DNA from: Anaeramoeba flamelloides
Lineage: Eukaryota; Metamonada; Anaeramoebidae
NCBI GenBank assembly: GCA_027625915.1
Contig: JANTQA010000047.1
Coordinates: 17,174,001-17,238,000, forward strand
DNA length: 64,000 nucleotides
Reading direction: 5' to 3'
Shown here piece by piece: positions 11,093 to 22,140 of the stretch; positions within the stretch are counted from its first letter, which is position 1; each line of letters opens with the position of its first letter. The position numbers and the translations under genes were made by a program. Below the pieces are notes generated by a model. That model searched no databases. It was not told where the DNA came from and saw nothing but the letters and a program-made list of their open reading frames with translations.

Positions 11093-14070
11093 CTATTAAT
11101 TGTAATTTTAGTCAAATGTTAGGTGGTTAAGTTATCAATTAACGAAAGTTTGTTTTTACTGTTTTGATCTTTCTTGGTTTGGGGTTGTCACAAATAAAGA
11201 TCATATTGAAATTGAAGTTTTTGTTTTGAACAAAGAAAAATGAAAAAGATTTTTTTTTCATTTTTAATCATTTTTTACAAGGTGTATGCCGGGGAAGTGC
11301 TTTAAAGAAAGAATTGTTTGGGTTTGTTATTTCATTTTTAAAAAGTGATGATTTTTACTTTTAAATATTGCAAATTGAAATCAATCGTACCACCATCTAT
11401 AAAGACAAAAGAGTTTAAAAATAATTGTTCACGATCATCATTTAAAATTTCAATGTATTCAACTCTTGCAAATATCGGAAGAACAAACAAGAAAAAAATT
11501 AAAGATTTCATCAATGAATTTGATCAAGCAATCAAAAATCTTATAATATTAAAAAATGGGAAGGATTGAAACTTTATTAGTTTTTTAGAATTAGAAAATA
11601 CACTTTACTTTTAAATAGAATGATATTAGTTTCCTTCTTTTTTTAATACAACTATTTTCCAAAAAAAGAAATAAACTTTTTTTTTTGTCTCTTTCATTTA
11701 ATATTTTTTCTTTTTTTTGTAGAAATTTGCTCGTAACAAAAGTAATTCAAACTAATTTGAAGAACAGAGATCAAAACATGGTGTAAAGTTTAATAATTTT
11801 TGTTGTTTTTTTAATCATAACATTATTGGAAATCATATAATTTCAAAGCTTGTTATTTTCGTTATTTTATTGATTTTACTTAATTGAAGTATAAATTGTT
11901 TGATGTGATCTAATGAAAATCGAAACAAAGTTTTGTTGAGTGGAAACAAAAGATTCAGCAATTAGAAATAAAATTATTGAAAACAGATTATAATTTGAAA
12001 TTAAGGGAGAATACACTTATTCTAACTTGAACAAATTTTACTCCTGAGAAACTTACATCAAAAAGATTTTTTGAGTGCCTTCTGATCTTGAAACTTTAAA
12101 ACCAAAATGTCCTTCATTGCTATATCTGTAAAAAGAAGATAGGTAAATTACTATCGTCAAAATAACGCTACAAAAAAATTAAATCCGTGATATAAAATAA
12201 AAAACGTTTTTTTTGTTATAGAAGAGCTATTAATCAACCAACCAAAGAAATTGGTAATAAACCCTAAATAAATATGGTATTGGTTTCTTAAAGTTCTATT
12301 ATCAAAAATAAAGTCGAAAAATGAAGGACCAAATTGCAACATTTATCTCAAAAAATAGAGTTAATTTTATATAAAATTTTAATCGTCAGAAAAAATCAAA
12401 TTAATATTCAATAAAATTGTGAATATTATGGAAAATTTTCAAAAAATCGCATTCCTAATTTAAATTTTACTGAAAATATTCAGGAATTTACTTTCAAAAT
12501 TGATATGAACTTTGGTATACTATTGGGTAACGGTTTAGATGTTGACTTGATACAAGAAGAAAAAAAATCACTGCTTATATTTTGACACATGGGTTATAGT
12601 TGTTGTGCAAGTATTATTTTGATCACTGTAAAGTGAATTTTTAAATTTACATTTTTTTAAAATTTTTTTCCGATTTAGAATTCAAATACCAGTATATTTT
12701 TTGTTTTTGGTAAATTGTGTTTAAATTGAGTAAATGTACAGACCAATGATTGAAATTAACCAAGAATTAAATAATTAAATAAAAAGAGAAAATTTATGTT
12801 GTAGATACATGATTCATTTTTTTTTTTCTTCTAAAAAAAAGTTTATCTTTCTAAATATACTTGTTGAAATCAAAAATAGAAAAATAAGTTTTCCACGAAA
12901 GTATATTTTACTCTATTTCTAATTTTTTTATCTTCCAAGTTATGGAAGTGAAAATAAAAGATATTCTCAGAACAACTCACCCATTATTATTTATTCATTT
13001 TTTTTAACAAAATTGGACTTTTTTAACAATATTTGCTTGACAAATTATTTTTGTCAATTTTTTTTATTAAAACAAGAAAAATTATGAATATTGATTCAAA
13101 GGATAAAATCAAAATATTGAATTAAAGCATATTTCATCTATGGGTATCCAGTTGTGGGAAGTTGATTATATGTGTTTAAAGGAAATAAATTGCTATTAGA
13201 AAATAAAATTTATTCAGAAAATTTCAAAATTGAGTTCGTTTTTTCACTTTTGAATACATTTAGCTTTTTTTTTTCTTATTTTTTTTTAACATAAAGTATC
13301 AACATTTTTTTTTTAATACACAATCAAGAGTCATTAAGTATAGACCGAAGATTCAAATGCAACAGAAACGGTGGAAACGATTATAGAGCAATCTTATTTG
13401 TTTTTATTGAATTTTTATTTGATCTTCAATATGAGATCAAAATAAGTATTGTTATTTTTTTCTCAATAGTTTGATAACAATTTAAGTTTTTCAATTTTTA
13501 AGAAAATATATAGATATTTTTGTTTTATTTAGCACAGATACTAACTATTCTTTGATATTTATTATTCTGATTATTTCTTATTTGCCCGTCAAGATCTTGT
13601 ATAAAAAATAATTGATATTTAGAAAAAATTATTTAGCTACTTTGATTGAAACAAAGTTTATTAAAAAAAAAAATACCTGATCAAAAATGTTTACAAAAAG
13701 GAAATAAGTTATTTTTAAAAAATTCAAATATATTCCAAATTTTTTTTTGTTTTGATAATTGGAAGAAAATTAATTGTACAAAATTCAATAAATCTAAACT
13801 GGTTTTCTTACTGGTATAATAAACAGTTCTCAAAATATCAATTATTTTTGATCATTGATCTTTCAAGAAGGAAACTGAAACCAGTAAAATAATCTGCAAT
13901 ATGGAATTATTGATATCTTTATAAATTTAATTTAATCAATGAATAAATTTCTTTATATTTTATAAAATTACAAGTCTGAATTATCATTAAAAAAAAATAA
14001 CAATGATCATTTTGATCATTAATTGAAGATCAAGTTTAATTCTAATCTAAATCGTGTCTTATTGTTATAG
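11093..14070. other. Upstream region of the GPR107-like gene, mostly without assigned features
   Basis: The missing N-terminal exon or exons of the GPR107-like gene should lie here or further right on the minus strand. A plus-strand frame at 11345-11572 is free of homopolymers and could be coding, but it resembles nothing I recognise and has no clear splice or start context. A plus-strand hydrophobic 21-codon frame at 11240 looks like a signal peptide but may be chance. No repeats stand out apart from a block at about 13840-14040, related to 41130-41200 and 59940-60110. Confidence 0.4.
12057..12125 (-). other. Possible internal exon of the GPR107-like gene
   Basis: A 69-nt segment is flanked by TTTTTACAG (acceptor) and GTAAGT (donor) and is open in one frame, giving GHFGFKVSRSEGTQKIFL. 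This faintly resembles the lumenal FGF..SR segment of GPR107 relatives. Against it, the exon ends in phase 2 while the exon at 11092 opens in phase 0, so a further exon would be needed. Related sequence also occurs in non-coding DNA at 48070-48140 and 50190-50260. Confidence 0.3.
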
Positions 14071-14400
14071 GATACTCTCCACATCTTCAATAACAGTAAA
14101 ATAATATTTTTTTGCCTAATGACCATAGATCTTGTTTTTAAAACAAAATTGAAAAACAATGAAGAGATCGATAAAAAAAAAATAGAAAAAAGAGAGGAAA
14201 AAATAATATCAATTTTGAAATTTGAAAAATTAAAATTTTCGGATAATATAGTCTTAAATCCTTTAAAAAGATGTAATTTACACCCTTGGAATTGTTCCCA
14301 GTTTACTAGGAAGTTATATATTGTAAAATATATTGAAAAAATACTAAAAAGAATCGAAAAAAATCCAAATTACGAGATAAATTTAAAGGGGTGGAAATAA
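14071..14400 (+). CDS. Unrecognised protein, possible terminal exon
   Basis: The frame opens directly after a good acceptor (TTATTGTTATAG) and runs 109 codons to TAA; the first ATG is at 14119. The composition is protein-like rather than homopolymer-driven: a charged helix-prone stretch, then PLKRCNLHPWNCSQFTRKL and a Lys/Ile-rich end with GWK at the C-terminus. I do not recognise the family and no upstream exon could be assigned. Element C begins 31 bp after the stop. It could be the last exon of a plus-strand gene, a decayed gene fragment, or a chance ORF. Confidence 0.3.
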   Translation, partial: DTLHIFNNSKIIFFCLMTIDLVFKTKLKNNEEIDKKKIEKREEKIISILKFEKLKFSDNIVLNPLKRCNLHPWNCSQFTRKLYIVKYIEKILKRIEKNPNYEINLKGWK

Positions 14401-14431
14401 AATCAAAGTATTCCCTTATCCCAAGATATTA

Positions 14432-15678
14432 GAGGTTTTGATGATATCTAGGCTTAATTCATGATAAATAGATAAAAATCATGATTCTTTTTATCAAATC
14501 ACTATATTTAAGAAAATTGCGATATTCTATAAAATCGCAATTATTATATAAAAATCGTGATAAATGTCAAAATATTGTGATTAAAAAGTAATCTTGATGT
14601 AATAGTTGATAGGTTATGAGTTCATTTAACAATATTTTTTTAATTTAAAACTTTATTTTTGATTAAAAAACAGATTATGTCAAATAAAAGTTATTCTTTG
14701 AAAAAACTAACAAAAAAAGATACTTGATTCGATCTAGGATCCGATCAAAGAGTTTTGTTGTATTTTCTTTTGGTTTGGTTGACAAACATTTTTATCCTTT
14801 TAATTATAACAGTAATACTAACTAAAGAGAAATAAATATTTTCCCAGTCCATCGTGGTGTCATAAATTGTGTTGAATAAAAGAGTTTCTAAAACAGTCAA
14901 CCCTTCACCTGTTCTTTTATGAATGTGTTCTAGAGTGAAAACATTTTCAATATTCTTTGAAAGTCGAAAGGGGTTGATAACTTTTCAAAAACTTTCACAA
15001 CAACCATAGCAACTTTATCATCAATTATTAAAAGTTTTTCTACAATTGGGTTCTTATTATTCTTCTTTTAATATCTTTGTATTTGGCATAACGCACAACT
15101 ATCGTTTAGAAGTGTTTGTTTGATCGATCACCATTAAGTATGAAAATTACGTTTTATTCTTTTTGGTTATTTAAAATTCTGAAGATATTAACTCCATTTA
15201 AAAAAACATATCAATTTTATATCAAAATATATTGTCAAAATGGGTTATTATTTGTTTGATCAGAAAATTTTTTTGAGATTTTATATTTAAAAAAAAAAAA
15301 AATGAATTGAAAATACTTATTTTTTCCAGCACAAACAAACTCCTTCAAAAACTCATTCTGTTTTTAAAAGTTTTCTGTCTTTCAAAACTTTCAAATAATT
15401 GAATAGACTTTACAACTCTTGCAAACCCTTTTTAACATTTTTAAAGGGAAAAGGTGTTGTAAAAGTCTCAAAGCTTTGTAAAAGTCAATAGGGATTGTTT
15501 TAAAGTGATTTCAAAAAAAAAAATTTTCATTTTTTCTTGATCATTATTTTTTCGCAATAATGTGGAATATCGTGATTTTATGATTTTTCTTAATAAAGTG
15601 GGACTAATCGCGATTATTTTAATATTATTAGGAATTAATTGTTAGTACCATGATAATATGTGTTATCATCAAAACCTC
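14432..15678 (+). mobile_element. ~1.24 kb TIR element (family T1), copy C
   Basis: It begins TA|GAGGTTTTGATGATATC and ends GTTATCATCAAAACCTC|TA, the best-preserved ends of the three copies. The interior parallels copy A (direct) and copy B (inverted), including GATTCGATCTAGGATCCG, AACTTTTCAAAAACTTTCAC and TTGATCGATCACC. No transposase frame is seen. TA on both flanks fits a Tc1/mariner-type target duplication. Confidence 0.8.
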
Positions 15679-17119
15679 TATTATAATTTATAAATTTTAT
15701 CAATTTTTATATGCTTACTAATACCAATCACAAAAAAATCCGAATGCCCTGCCGGATGTAATACTAACAATCAACATTAAAAAATCTGATTATTTTTAGA
15801 AAAAAAAAAGGAAGCGAGAAATTACATTTTCAATTTAAAATATTGTGAAAGATAATTTTGAATTCAACTTTTTCAGTTTTGAAGTCACTATTCGGCTATT
15901 TATTAGATCTCTGTAATTTTTTTTTTTTTTTTTCATTTTTCAAATAAATTATTTTTTACACAAAGACGACTAAAAAATCCTTGCTTTTTAAAATATATAG
16001 GGTTACAAAACAACAAAAAATTAGATTAAATCGAATGTAATTAAATTGATCGTCTTTCAAGAAAACAATTTTGTTCAAATTGAATAAATTTATGCATTTG
16101 AGAAACACAAAACAAGAAAAGATTTAATTTTTGTTTCTAAATTGGGATTTTTTGAAGATCCTGTAAAAAACTTTTTTTTTGTTAATAACAATTTTAGTCA
16201 TTGCGAAACTATGGAATTTTTTTTTTTTTTTAATTAGGGTTTGTTTGTTTGAGATCTCTTAATTTTTTTTTTGGTTATTCGGTTTTTTTATATCCTGAGA
16301 TCCTCTGAATTTTTTTTTTTTCCTTTATTTTTTATAATAGAGATCTTTGTATTTTTTTTTTTAATAGTTATTTAAATTTAGACCTTGGGATCCTGAGATT
16401 TTACTTTTGTTGTTTGATTTCATTCAATTGAGGAACTTTGGACCTTTTTCTGTTTAATATCATATTTTGCAGTTGAGATCCTATGAAATATTTTTTTGTG
16501 ATATGTGTTTTTTGATAAAGAAAATGGACAAATTTTTTTTAATTGCTATTTGAATTATTTCAACCAAAAGAAGTGCAATTCTGCAATCTCATTTTTTGGG
16601 AGAAAACCACTACTTGGTTATGAAGTAAATTCATAGTAAATAACTAATCCCTTAACAGTTATTTTACGTGTTTGGATGTTTTTCTGCGATTAAAGATTTG
16701 AATTCAAAGGAGGTTTAAAATGATATTTTTTTTGAAGAAAATTTGTTGTGGGTGTGTTTGAAATTTAAGAAGTACAAAGAAATTGGATTTTCATTTAATT
16801 TTGGAACTACAGATAAGAATAAAAAATCACTAATGAAGAAAATTAATCAAAAAACTGTTTTTCTTCTTGTTAAAAAGAGGCAAATTGAAAATTTTCAAAA
16901 AGAAAAAAACAAAAGAGAATAATTATTTTAAAAAAAATATATTTTGTCACTTGAACAAAAGAAAAGGAAAAAGAAAAAGAAAAACCACTTGAAATTGGTT
17001 CTTTCTATAAAGAAATAAAAATAAAAAGAAGAAAAAAAAAAAAAAAAAGGAAATTTCACATCGTCATAACAGTACACAACCTATCAGATCAAACAAGCAA
17101 AATTAAGAAGTGAAACTTT
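15679..17119. other. 3' flank of the Ras gene, with a degenerate GAGATCCT-spaced repeat
   Basis: No gene seen. Between about 16240 and 16490 the motif GAGATC(C/T)T recurs at roughly 40-70 bp spacing (at 16250, 16297, 16341, 16395 and 16474), each followed by a long T run. This gives a degenerate tandem appearance. The stretch from 16920 to 17060 is A-rich 3' flank. Confidence 0.4.
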
Positions 17120-17914
17120 TTAAAAAACGAGACAGATTGATTTCTTCTTTTTTCTTCTTCTTCTTCTGTTGTTTTTCTTTTTGGTTTGTTTTTTAACAGG
17201 CTTTCCAATGTTGTTTTTTCGAGCCTTTCTAATTTCACGGACGATTGTATAAAAGGAGTCATGGACGTTTTCGCCTGTCTTTGCAGAGCACTCAACATAT
17301 GGAACATTGAATTCTCTTGCAAGATCCTTACCGACGTCAGAGGAAACAGCTCTTTCCTCTTCACTGATATCGCACTTGTTTGCAATCAAAACACCAACAA
17401 TATCATCTTCGTCTTTCACTCTTCTGATATGAAGAAATGCTCTTTTAACTTCGCCTACTGTAGCTTTGGATGTAAGCGAGAAGACACATGCAAACCCGTC
17501 TTGCTTTCGGAGGTAACGATCCCTAATGGACGTGTATTCCTCTTGTCCTGCTGTATCCAAAATTTCAAGTGTGACAGCTTGTTCATCAACCATAACATCC
17601 TTTCGATAAGACTCTTCAATTGTTGGATCTATTCGGTTTCAAAGGAAATTTTTAGGCAAACAAAAAAAAAAAAAAAAAAACAGAAAAAAACAAAAAAGAG
17701 AAAAAAAAAAATTTAATCGATATTTTTTCTTTTTAAATTTTGAGTAAAAAAAAAAAAAAGTTTGGCAAAAGTAAAAAAAAAGATTTGTTGTTTTATTTTA
17801 TTGTTACATACCGTATTTTTCAATAAACATGTCACGAAGAAATCTAATTGTTAAACAAGATTTTCCAACACCACCACCTCCAACAACAGCAATTTTAAAA
17901 TAATTATCACTCAT
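17120..17914 (-). CDS. Ras-family small GTPase with polybasic CAAX tail
   Basis: Two exons, 17914-17812 and 17628-17120, encode 203 residues. Exon 1 has the start MSDNYFKIAVVGGGGVGKS (P-loop; Gly where Ras has Ala11). The intron splits the Asp codon of the effector loop, which reads KYDPTIEESYRKDV when joined. Exon 2 carries LDTAGQEEYTSIRDRY (switch II, with the catalytic Gln), NKCD and ECSAKTG, so all G-box motifs are intact and the protein should bind and hydrolyse GTP. The tail is strongly basic (runs of Lys and Arg) and ends CLVF, a prenylation box, so it should be anchored to a membrane. The effector loop and switch II are closest to the Ras/Rap branch rather than Rho or Rab. Length is normal for the family. 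Confidence 0.95.
17629..17811 (-). other. Intron of the Ras gene (183 nt)
   Basis: Donor GTATGT at 17811 and acceptor AATAG ending at 17629. It is a phase 1 intron that splits the Asp of YDPTIE. It carries the A/T homopolymers that break the reading frame on this strand. Confidence 0.93.
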
Positions 17915-20423
17915 AATAATTTAATTTAATTTTTTCAAAATGTAAAAAAAATGATTTTTAACAATCCTCTACATGACAAGAATAGCACAAAAATTGTAGT
18001 CACTTTTTTTCCTTAACAACACTTTGTTTTTTAGAAATTGTTCCAAATTTTGAAGGTAATCACAAGATCACAATGCAACAACTTTCAATTTAAAAGTTTT
18101 TACAAGTCAAACTTTTAAAAACATGTAATTTAAACAACTTTCCAATTTTTGGTTTTCATAAAAAGAGTTTCAGATTATGGAAAGTTTCCAAATATTTTTT
18201 TTTTAGATAACTTTCAAAAATTTCAATTAAATTCAAAATGTTATCTTTTGTTAATTATTATTTCTAACCCTTTTTTCGGCTTACAAAAGTTTGTATCAAG
18301 TATTGGAAAATTGAAACAATATGAAAGAATATCAGAGACTGAAATCTTGCCGACTGTCAGTCTGAAAGTTCGAAAAAGTCTTGAAAGTATTTGTATGGAT
18401 TGTGCTATTCTTGTCGTGTCAAATGTCAACAATCATTTATTCTTCCTTTTTCTGTTCGAGAAACAGTTTTCTGAAAAATGCTCAAAACAAAGTTTTTATC
18501 TTTTGTTACATATTTGATGTCTATTGTTTATTTTATTCCAAACAAAATTAAAATCTGGGTATGTGTGTTACTAAATATTGACTTTTTATTTAATTCATTA
18601 TTCTCTTGTCAACAAAGAATCTAACATTTTGCCTAAAAACTTTCACTAATAAAATTTTGCTTTTATTGAAATTTAATGTCCATAACGAGGTATGTGTGTT
18701 GGTCCAATAATAAATGGATATGTTTGTCTAACGACAAACTCTTATTTCATAAACTCTGGAAGTGATTGATTTTGAAATCACTTTCTTGGTATTTGCATTT
18801 AAAATGGGAAAAAATTGTCAATACTTTCAATTTCCTTTTTCAAACAGAGATTGCAAATTACAACCTACTTCTTTGAGAACTCGATTTAGAAAAATAAATA
18901 TGAAATAAAAGTATTAAATGTTCTATTGCGAAAAGGGAAAATCAAAATATTAGCAAGATCCAATGTTTTGAAGAGTTGATATTTTTACTTGTCTCTTATA
19001 ATCTATTTATTTGAACAGTTGAAAGAAAATATGCCTCACGTTATGTATCATTTCAGAGTGTTGTATACTCGTGTGTCAAGCGTTTATAGTCTGACATTTT
19101 GAGGAACCCAAAAAAGTAACCACATTAGAAATTGAAGTAAATCAGGATTTCGATTTTTTGAAAAACAATTTATATTAAATCATTTTTATTACCTTCATTG
19201 AAAAAAAAATAAATTTTGAATCATAAAAGAGTGAAAAAGAATCCAATTTTTCCAAGATCATTCTAAAGAAAACCACAAGTTTAAGGCTGGCTGTTTTTTC
19301 AACAAATCAGAAATGGTCAATCAATCAGATTAAATAATTTCTTTGGGTAGCACAATTCTAATAGGATAAAATTTGACGTTATCTTTTTTTTCAATTCACA
19401 ATTCTTACATTTCTGTTAGGATTCTCATTTGACTTAAAATCGACCAAAGAATTCATAAATAAAATGGACCAAGCCAATAAATAGGAATCTCAAATTTCAT
19501 CTATCTCTTTGTAAAAGAAAAATATGTAAACACCAACTTCCCTTTATTCTTTAAAAACCATCAATGAAAATTTTTTTCTTGGGAAACATTCTAGAGGGTT
19601 ATATTGGTTTTTCAACTACACCCAAAATAACATTTTTTTCCTCTGTTACTTTGAATAATAACGGGAAACAAATAGTCTAAATTTTCCATCTTTTTCAAAG
19701 AGATAGATGAAATTTGAGATTTCGATTTTTTTATTTGGTACATTTTTTTTTAATACCTTGGTCAATTTTAAGTCAAACGAGAACCCTAAGAGAAATGTAA
19801 GAATTGTGAATTGAAAAAAACGAAAAGGAAGTGAAAATTTTTTCCTATTTAATGATAAATTCTAATAAATTTCGAAAAAATTTTTACTTCAATTTCCATT
19901 TTTACAAATTTTCAAACTCTGTATCTTATCAAACAGTCCAGGACAAAGAAGATTTTGAAGATCAACGGATTTTACAGAGTTTCTTAATCACTTAACTTCA
20001 TAAAACTCTTTACTCAAAGCTTAATCATAAAAATTTCCAAACATAAATTGCAATTTATCAATATTAGTATAAAACCATTCTCAAATTCCAAACACAAAGA
20101 TCGTTTGGTAGACATTTGATCAAACTTTTTGATTCAATAGAGAGATTTAAAATCATCAGACTATAAACATAAATTGGAAAGTTGTTTTAACAATTTGTAT
20201 GGAATCAAAAATTGATTTAAAAATTTGGAAATAAAAACAAACAAACCACCTCTCTCATTTCTATTCTTTATTTTGTGACACAATTTATTGAGAAACCCAT
20301 GTAATCGAATTTCAATCCTCTGTTGAAGTAATTTCAAATTGGAATTCATTTTTTATATATTTTTAATTAACCTTTTTCTTTTTGTTTTGAATTCAATTTT
20401 ATCTTCTTCTTTTTTCAAACTGT
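17915..20423. other. Intergenic region between the divergent Ras and SAP30BP-like genes
   Basis: The Ras start (17914, minus) and the SAP30BP-like start (20424, plus) face away from each other, so this holds both promoters. Features seen: a pair of inverted 14-mers CAAGAATAGCACAA (about 17976 and, reversed, about 18400); a block at 18785-18900 related to 43285-43400; and a foldback element at 19383-19829. A 62-codon minus-strand frame at 20161-20349 starts 75 bp from the SAP30BP-like ATG but has no recognisable product. Confidence 0.5.
19383..19829. mobile_element. ~450 bp foldback element with ~140 bp arms
   Basis: The left arm (about 19383-19525) and right arm (about 19692-19829) are inverted copies sharing TTCAATTCACAATTCTTAC, TCTCATTTGACTTAAAAT and TCAAATTTCATCTATCTC. 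The loop is ~165 bp and non-coding. It resembles a MITE or a foldback transposon. No clear target duplication was seen. Confidence 0.7.
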
Positions 20424-21038
20424 ATGAGTCTTTCGAATGATTATTCTGGATCCGACGAAGAAACTGAACAACTTCAACCAAGTGATGTAACCAGATTATT
20501 TGAGTCAACACACCCATTATCGATCCAGTTTTGTGATTATGTCATTTCCAAGGGCATTAACCGTAATGCGTTTCTGGATCAAGAAAAACTAATGCGTTTA
20601 GACAAAATTATCAAGCGCTATCTTGAGACGGGTAAAAATTATAATGGGACTTTAAAAAAGAACAATTTTTTTCAAAACCCGTGTGTGTCTGAAAAGCTGA
20701 TCACAAAGCTGAATGTGGTCGAGCATGGGACAAACCTTGGCAATAACTTTTTTAATCCAGAATTTTGGAAAAAACAAACAACCTACAAGGATTTAGAAAA
20801 ACAACAAAACGAGTCTATAAAACAAATCGAAAAAGAAAAAAGACAAAAGCAAAAGGAAGCGCAGCAGTTGGAGCGTAACAAACGCAATTCAAATTTAGGC
20901 TTAACAAAATCACAAAGAAAAAGACAAATGAAAAAACAAAAATATGCAAAACGAAATAAACATAATCCAAATAAAAACCCAAAGCCAAGACAAAACCCCA
21001 ATTCTAAAAGGCACCAAGCGAAAAGCAAAAAAAAATAA
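20424..21038 (+). CDS. SAP30BP/HCNGP-like protein
   Basis: A 204-residue, intronless frame with an acidic start (NDYSGSDEETEQ). The middle carries the HCNGP signature: a short helix with LDKIIKRYLETG, then NPCVSEKLITKLNVVEHGTN, NNFFNPEFW and a following helix. In human SAP30BP the same positions read NPSIYEKLI...ELGTN...MFDPHGW. The end (about residues 135-204) is Lys/Arg/Asn-rich and probably disordered and nuclear-targeting. SAP30BP is a nuclear protein linked to transcriptional regulation and to splicing together with RBM17. The residue pattern supports family membership well; the cellular role is inferred from the family. The start at 20424 gives the normal N-terminal acidic segment. Confidence 0.82.
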   Translation: MSLSNDYSGSDEETEQLQPSDVTRLFESTHPLSIQFCDYVISKGINRNAFLDQEKLMRLDKIIKRYLETGKNYNGTLKKNNFFQNPCVSEKLITKLNVVEHGTNLGNNFFNPEFWKKQTTYKDLEKQQNESIKQIEKEKRQKQKEAQQLERNKRNSNLGLTKSQRKRQMKKQKYAKRNKHNPNKNPKPRQNPNSKRHQAKSKKK

Positions 21039-21665
21039 CCGAAATAAAAAAAAAAAGAAAAAATTTGAAGAATAAAAGAATTTGAAAAATGTTTAATCCT
21101 GAAAGTTCTCATATAGGACTTTCCGCTTTGTTTATTTTATTTTTATCACACTCAAAATGTAATACTTATGCTATTTTTTTTTTAGGAAATCTTTATTTGG
21201 AAATTATTTTTTTTTTTTTTAGTTTTGCTTGGATACCATTCCTGAATTGTCTTTGGTTGGGAAATTATCCCCATTGACTACCCCAAAAGATCGGTTTCAG
21301 AAAGAAAAGTGATTAAGATGAAAAATGAAATTTGAACACCACCCATATCTCACATAATTTATCAAAAATAAAAGAATTGTATCTAATAGATTATTCAACA
21401 TTACCAAAACCCAAGGAACCAATTTATCCACCCCCCTCCTTAAATATTCCGAACCACCCACATGTTTATTTTAATAGCAAACATTAAGAGAACCTGGGAA
21501 TAATCATTTTGTTTTTTTCTGAAATAATTAATCAATTTATTGAAATATTGAGGATACCAATCAACTTTATTATCAAGCATTTTCTGTTGTCTTATTTTAA
21601 CACAAATCAATTTTAATAAATCAGATCATTAATTTGATAAACTTTTTCATTATAATTGTAAATAT

Positions 21666-21713
21666 TACACAGAAATAACAGAAATCACAGAAATCACAGA
21701 AATCACAGAAACC
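21666..21713. repeat. 9-bp minisatellite (CACAGAAAT)n
   Basis: About five consecutive copies of CACAGAAAT with one variant (AACAGAAAT). The array is short and probably neutral. Confidence 0.85.
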
Positions 21714-21829
21714 AATTTTAAGTTTGTAAACTCCAATTCAAAATTTTTAACATCACAGAAACACCAAAATTCAATTTTTGAAAAAAAAATCTTATTTTAT
21801 CAATTCTAGAAGAAATGCCAAATGAGAAA

Positions 21830-22140
21830 CATTTACTAATTGAAATGTTAAACAATTGTTTATAAATTACAACAATAACAAAACAAAAATAAAATAATTA
21901 TCAATACTAATAAATTATCGGTGTGTTAAAAATTTTTTGAAGATAGATAAAACAAAACCAAAAAAATGCATTGTTAAATTTGTTTAAATTTCTATTAGCG
22001 ATTATTGATCGATCAAATGGTTAGACACCATCAACTAATTTTATTTGAGTTCTTCTGTTTTGAAGAACTCAAGTTTAACTTAATATCAAATGTTCAGAAA
22101 AAATTTTTGATCAAACGAAACAGGTTTGGTAATTTAAATA
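21830..22140 (-). repeat. Dispersed repeat R2, inverted copy
   Basis: The reverse complement of this block matches 29700-29990 and 36200-36500. Shared landmarks include GAACTCAAATAAAATTA, the GATTGATC/GATCGATC motif, a TTTTTTTGTTT box and TAATTTATAAAC followed by GTTAACATTTCAATTAG. No coding capacity is seen. Confidence 0.65.

Noticed and set aside
11240-11305. Plus-strand signal-peptide-like frame (MKKIFFSFLIIFYK...)
   Set aside because: Only 21 codons. A possible donor follows, but no downstream exon was found, and hydrophobic Phe/Ile frames arise by chance in T-rich DNA.
11345-11572. 74-codon plus-strand frame
   Set aside because: Protein-like composition but no start or splice context and no recognisable family; it also conflicts with the minus-strand GPR107-like gene. 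Kept only as a note.
12157-12342. 61-codon minus-strand frame as an N-terminal exon of the GPR107-like gene
   Set aside because: No canonical donor in a usable phase and no alignment to the family.
17186-17716. 176-codon plus-strand frame opposite the Ras gene
   Set aside because: Antisense shadow of the Ras exon, extended through the A-rich intron.
18149-18517. 122-codon plus-strand frame upstream of the Ras gene
   Set aside because: Phe/Leu-rich, no domain, and overlapped by an equally poor minus frame. Its similarity to other DNA is at the repeat level only.
20161-20349. 62-codon minus-strand frame, divergent from the SAP30BP-like gene
   Set aside because: Position is suggestive, but there is no recognisable product, no splice signal and a short length.
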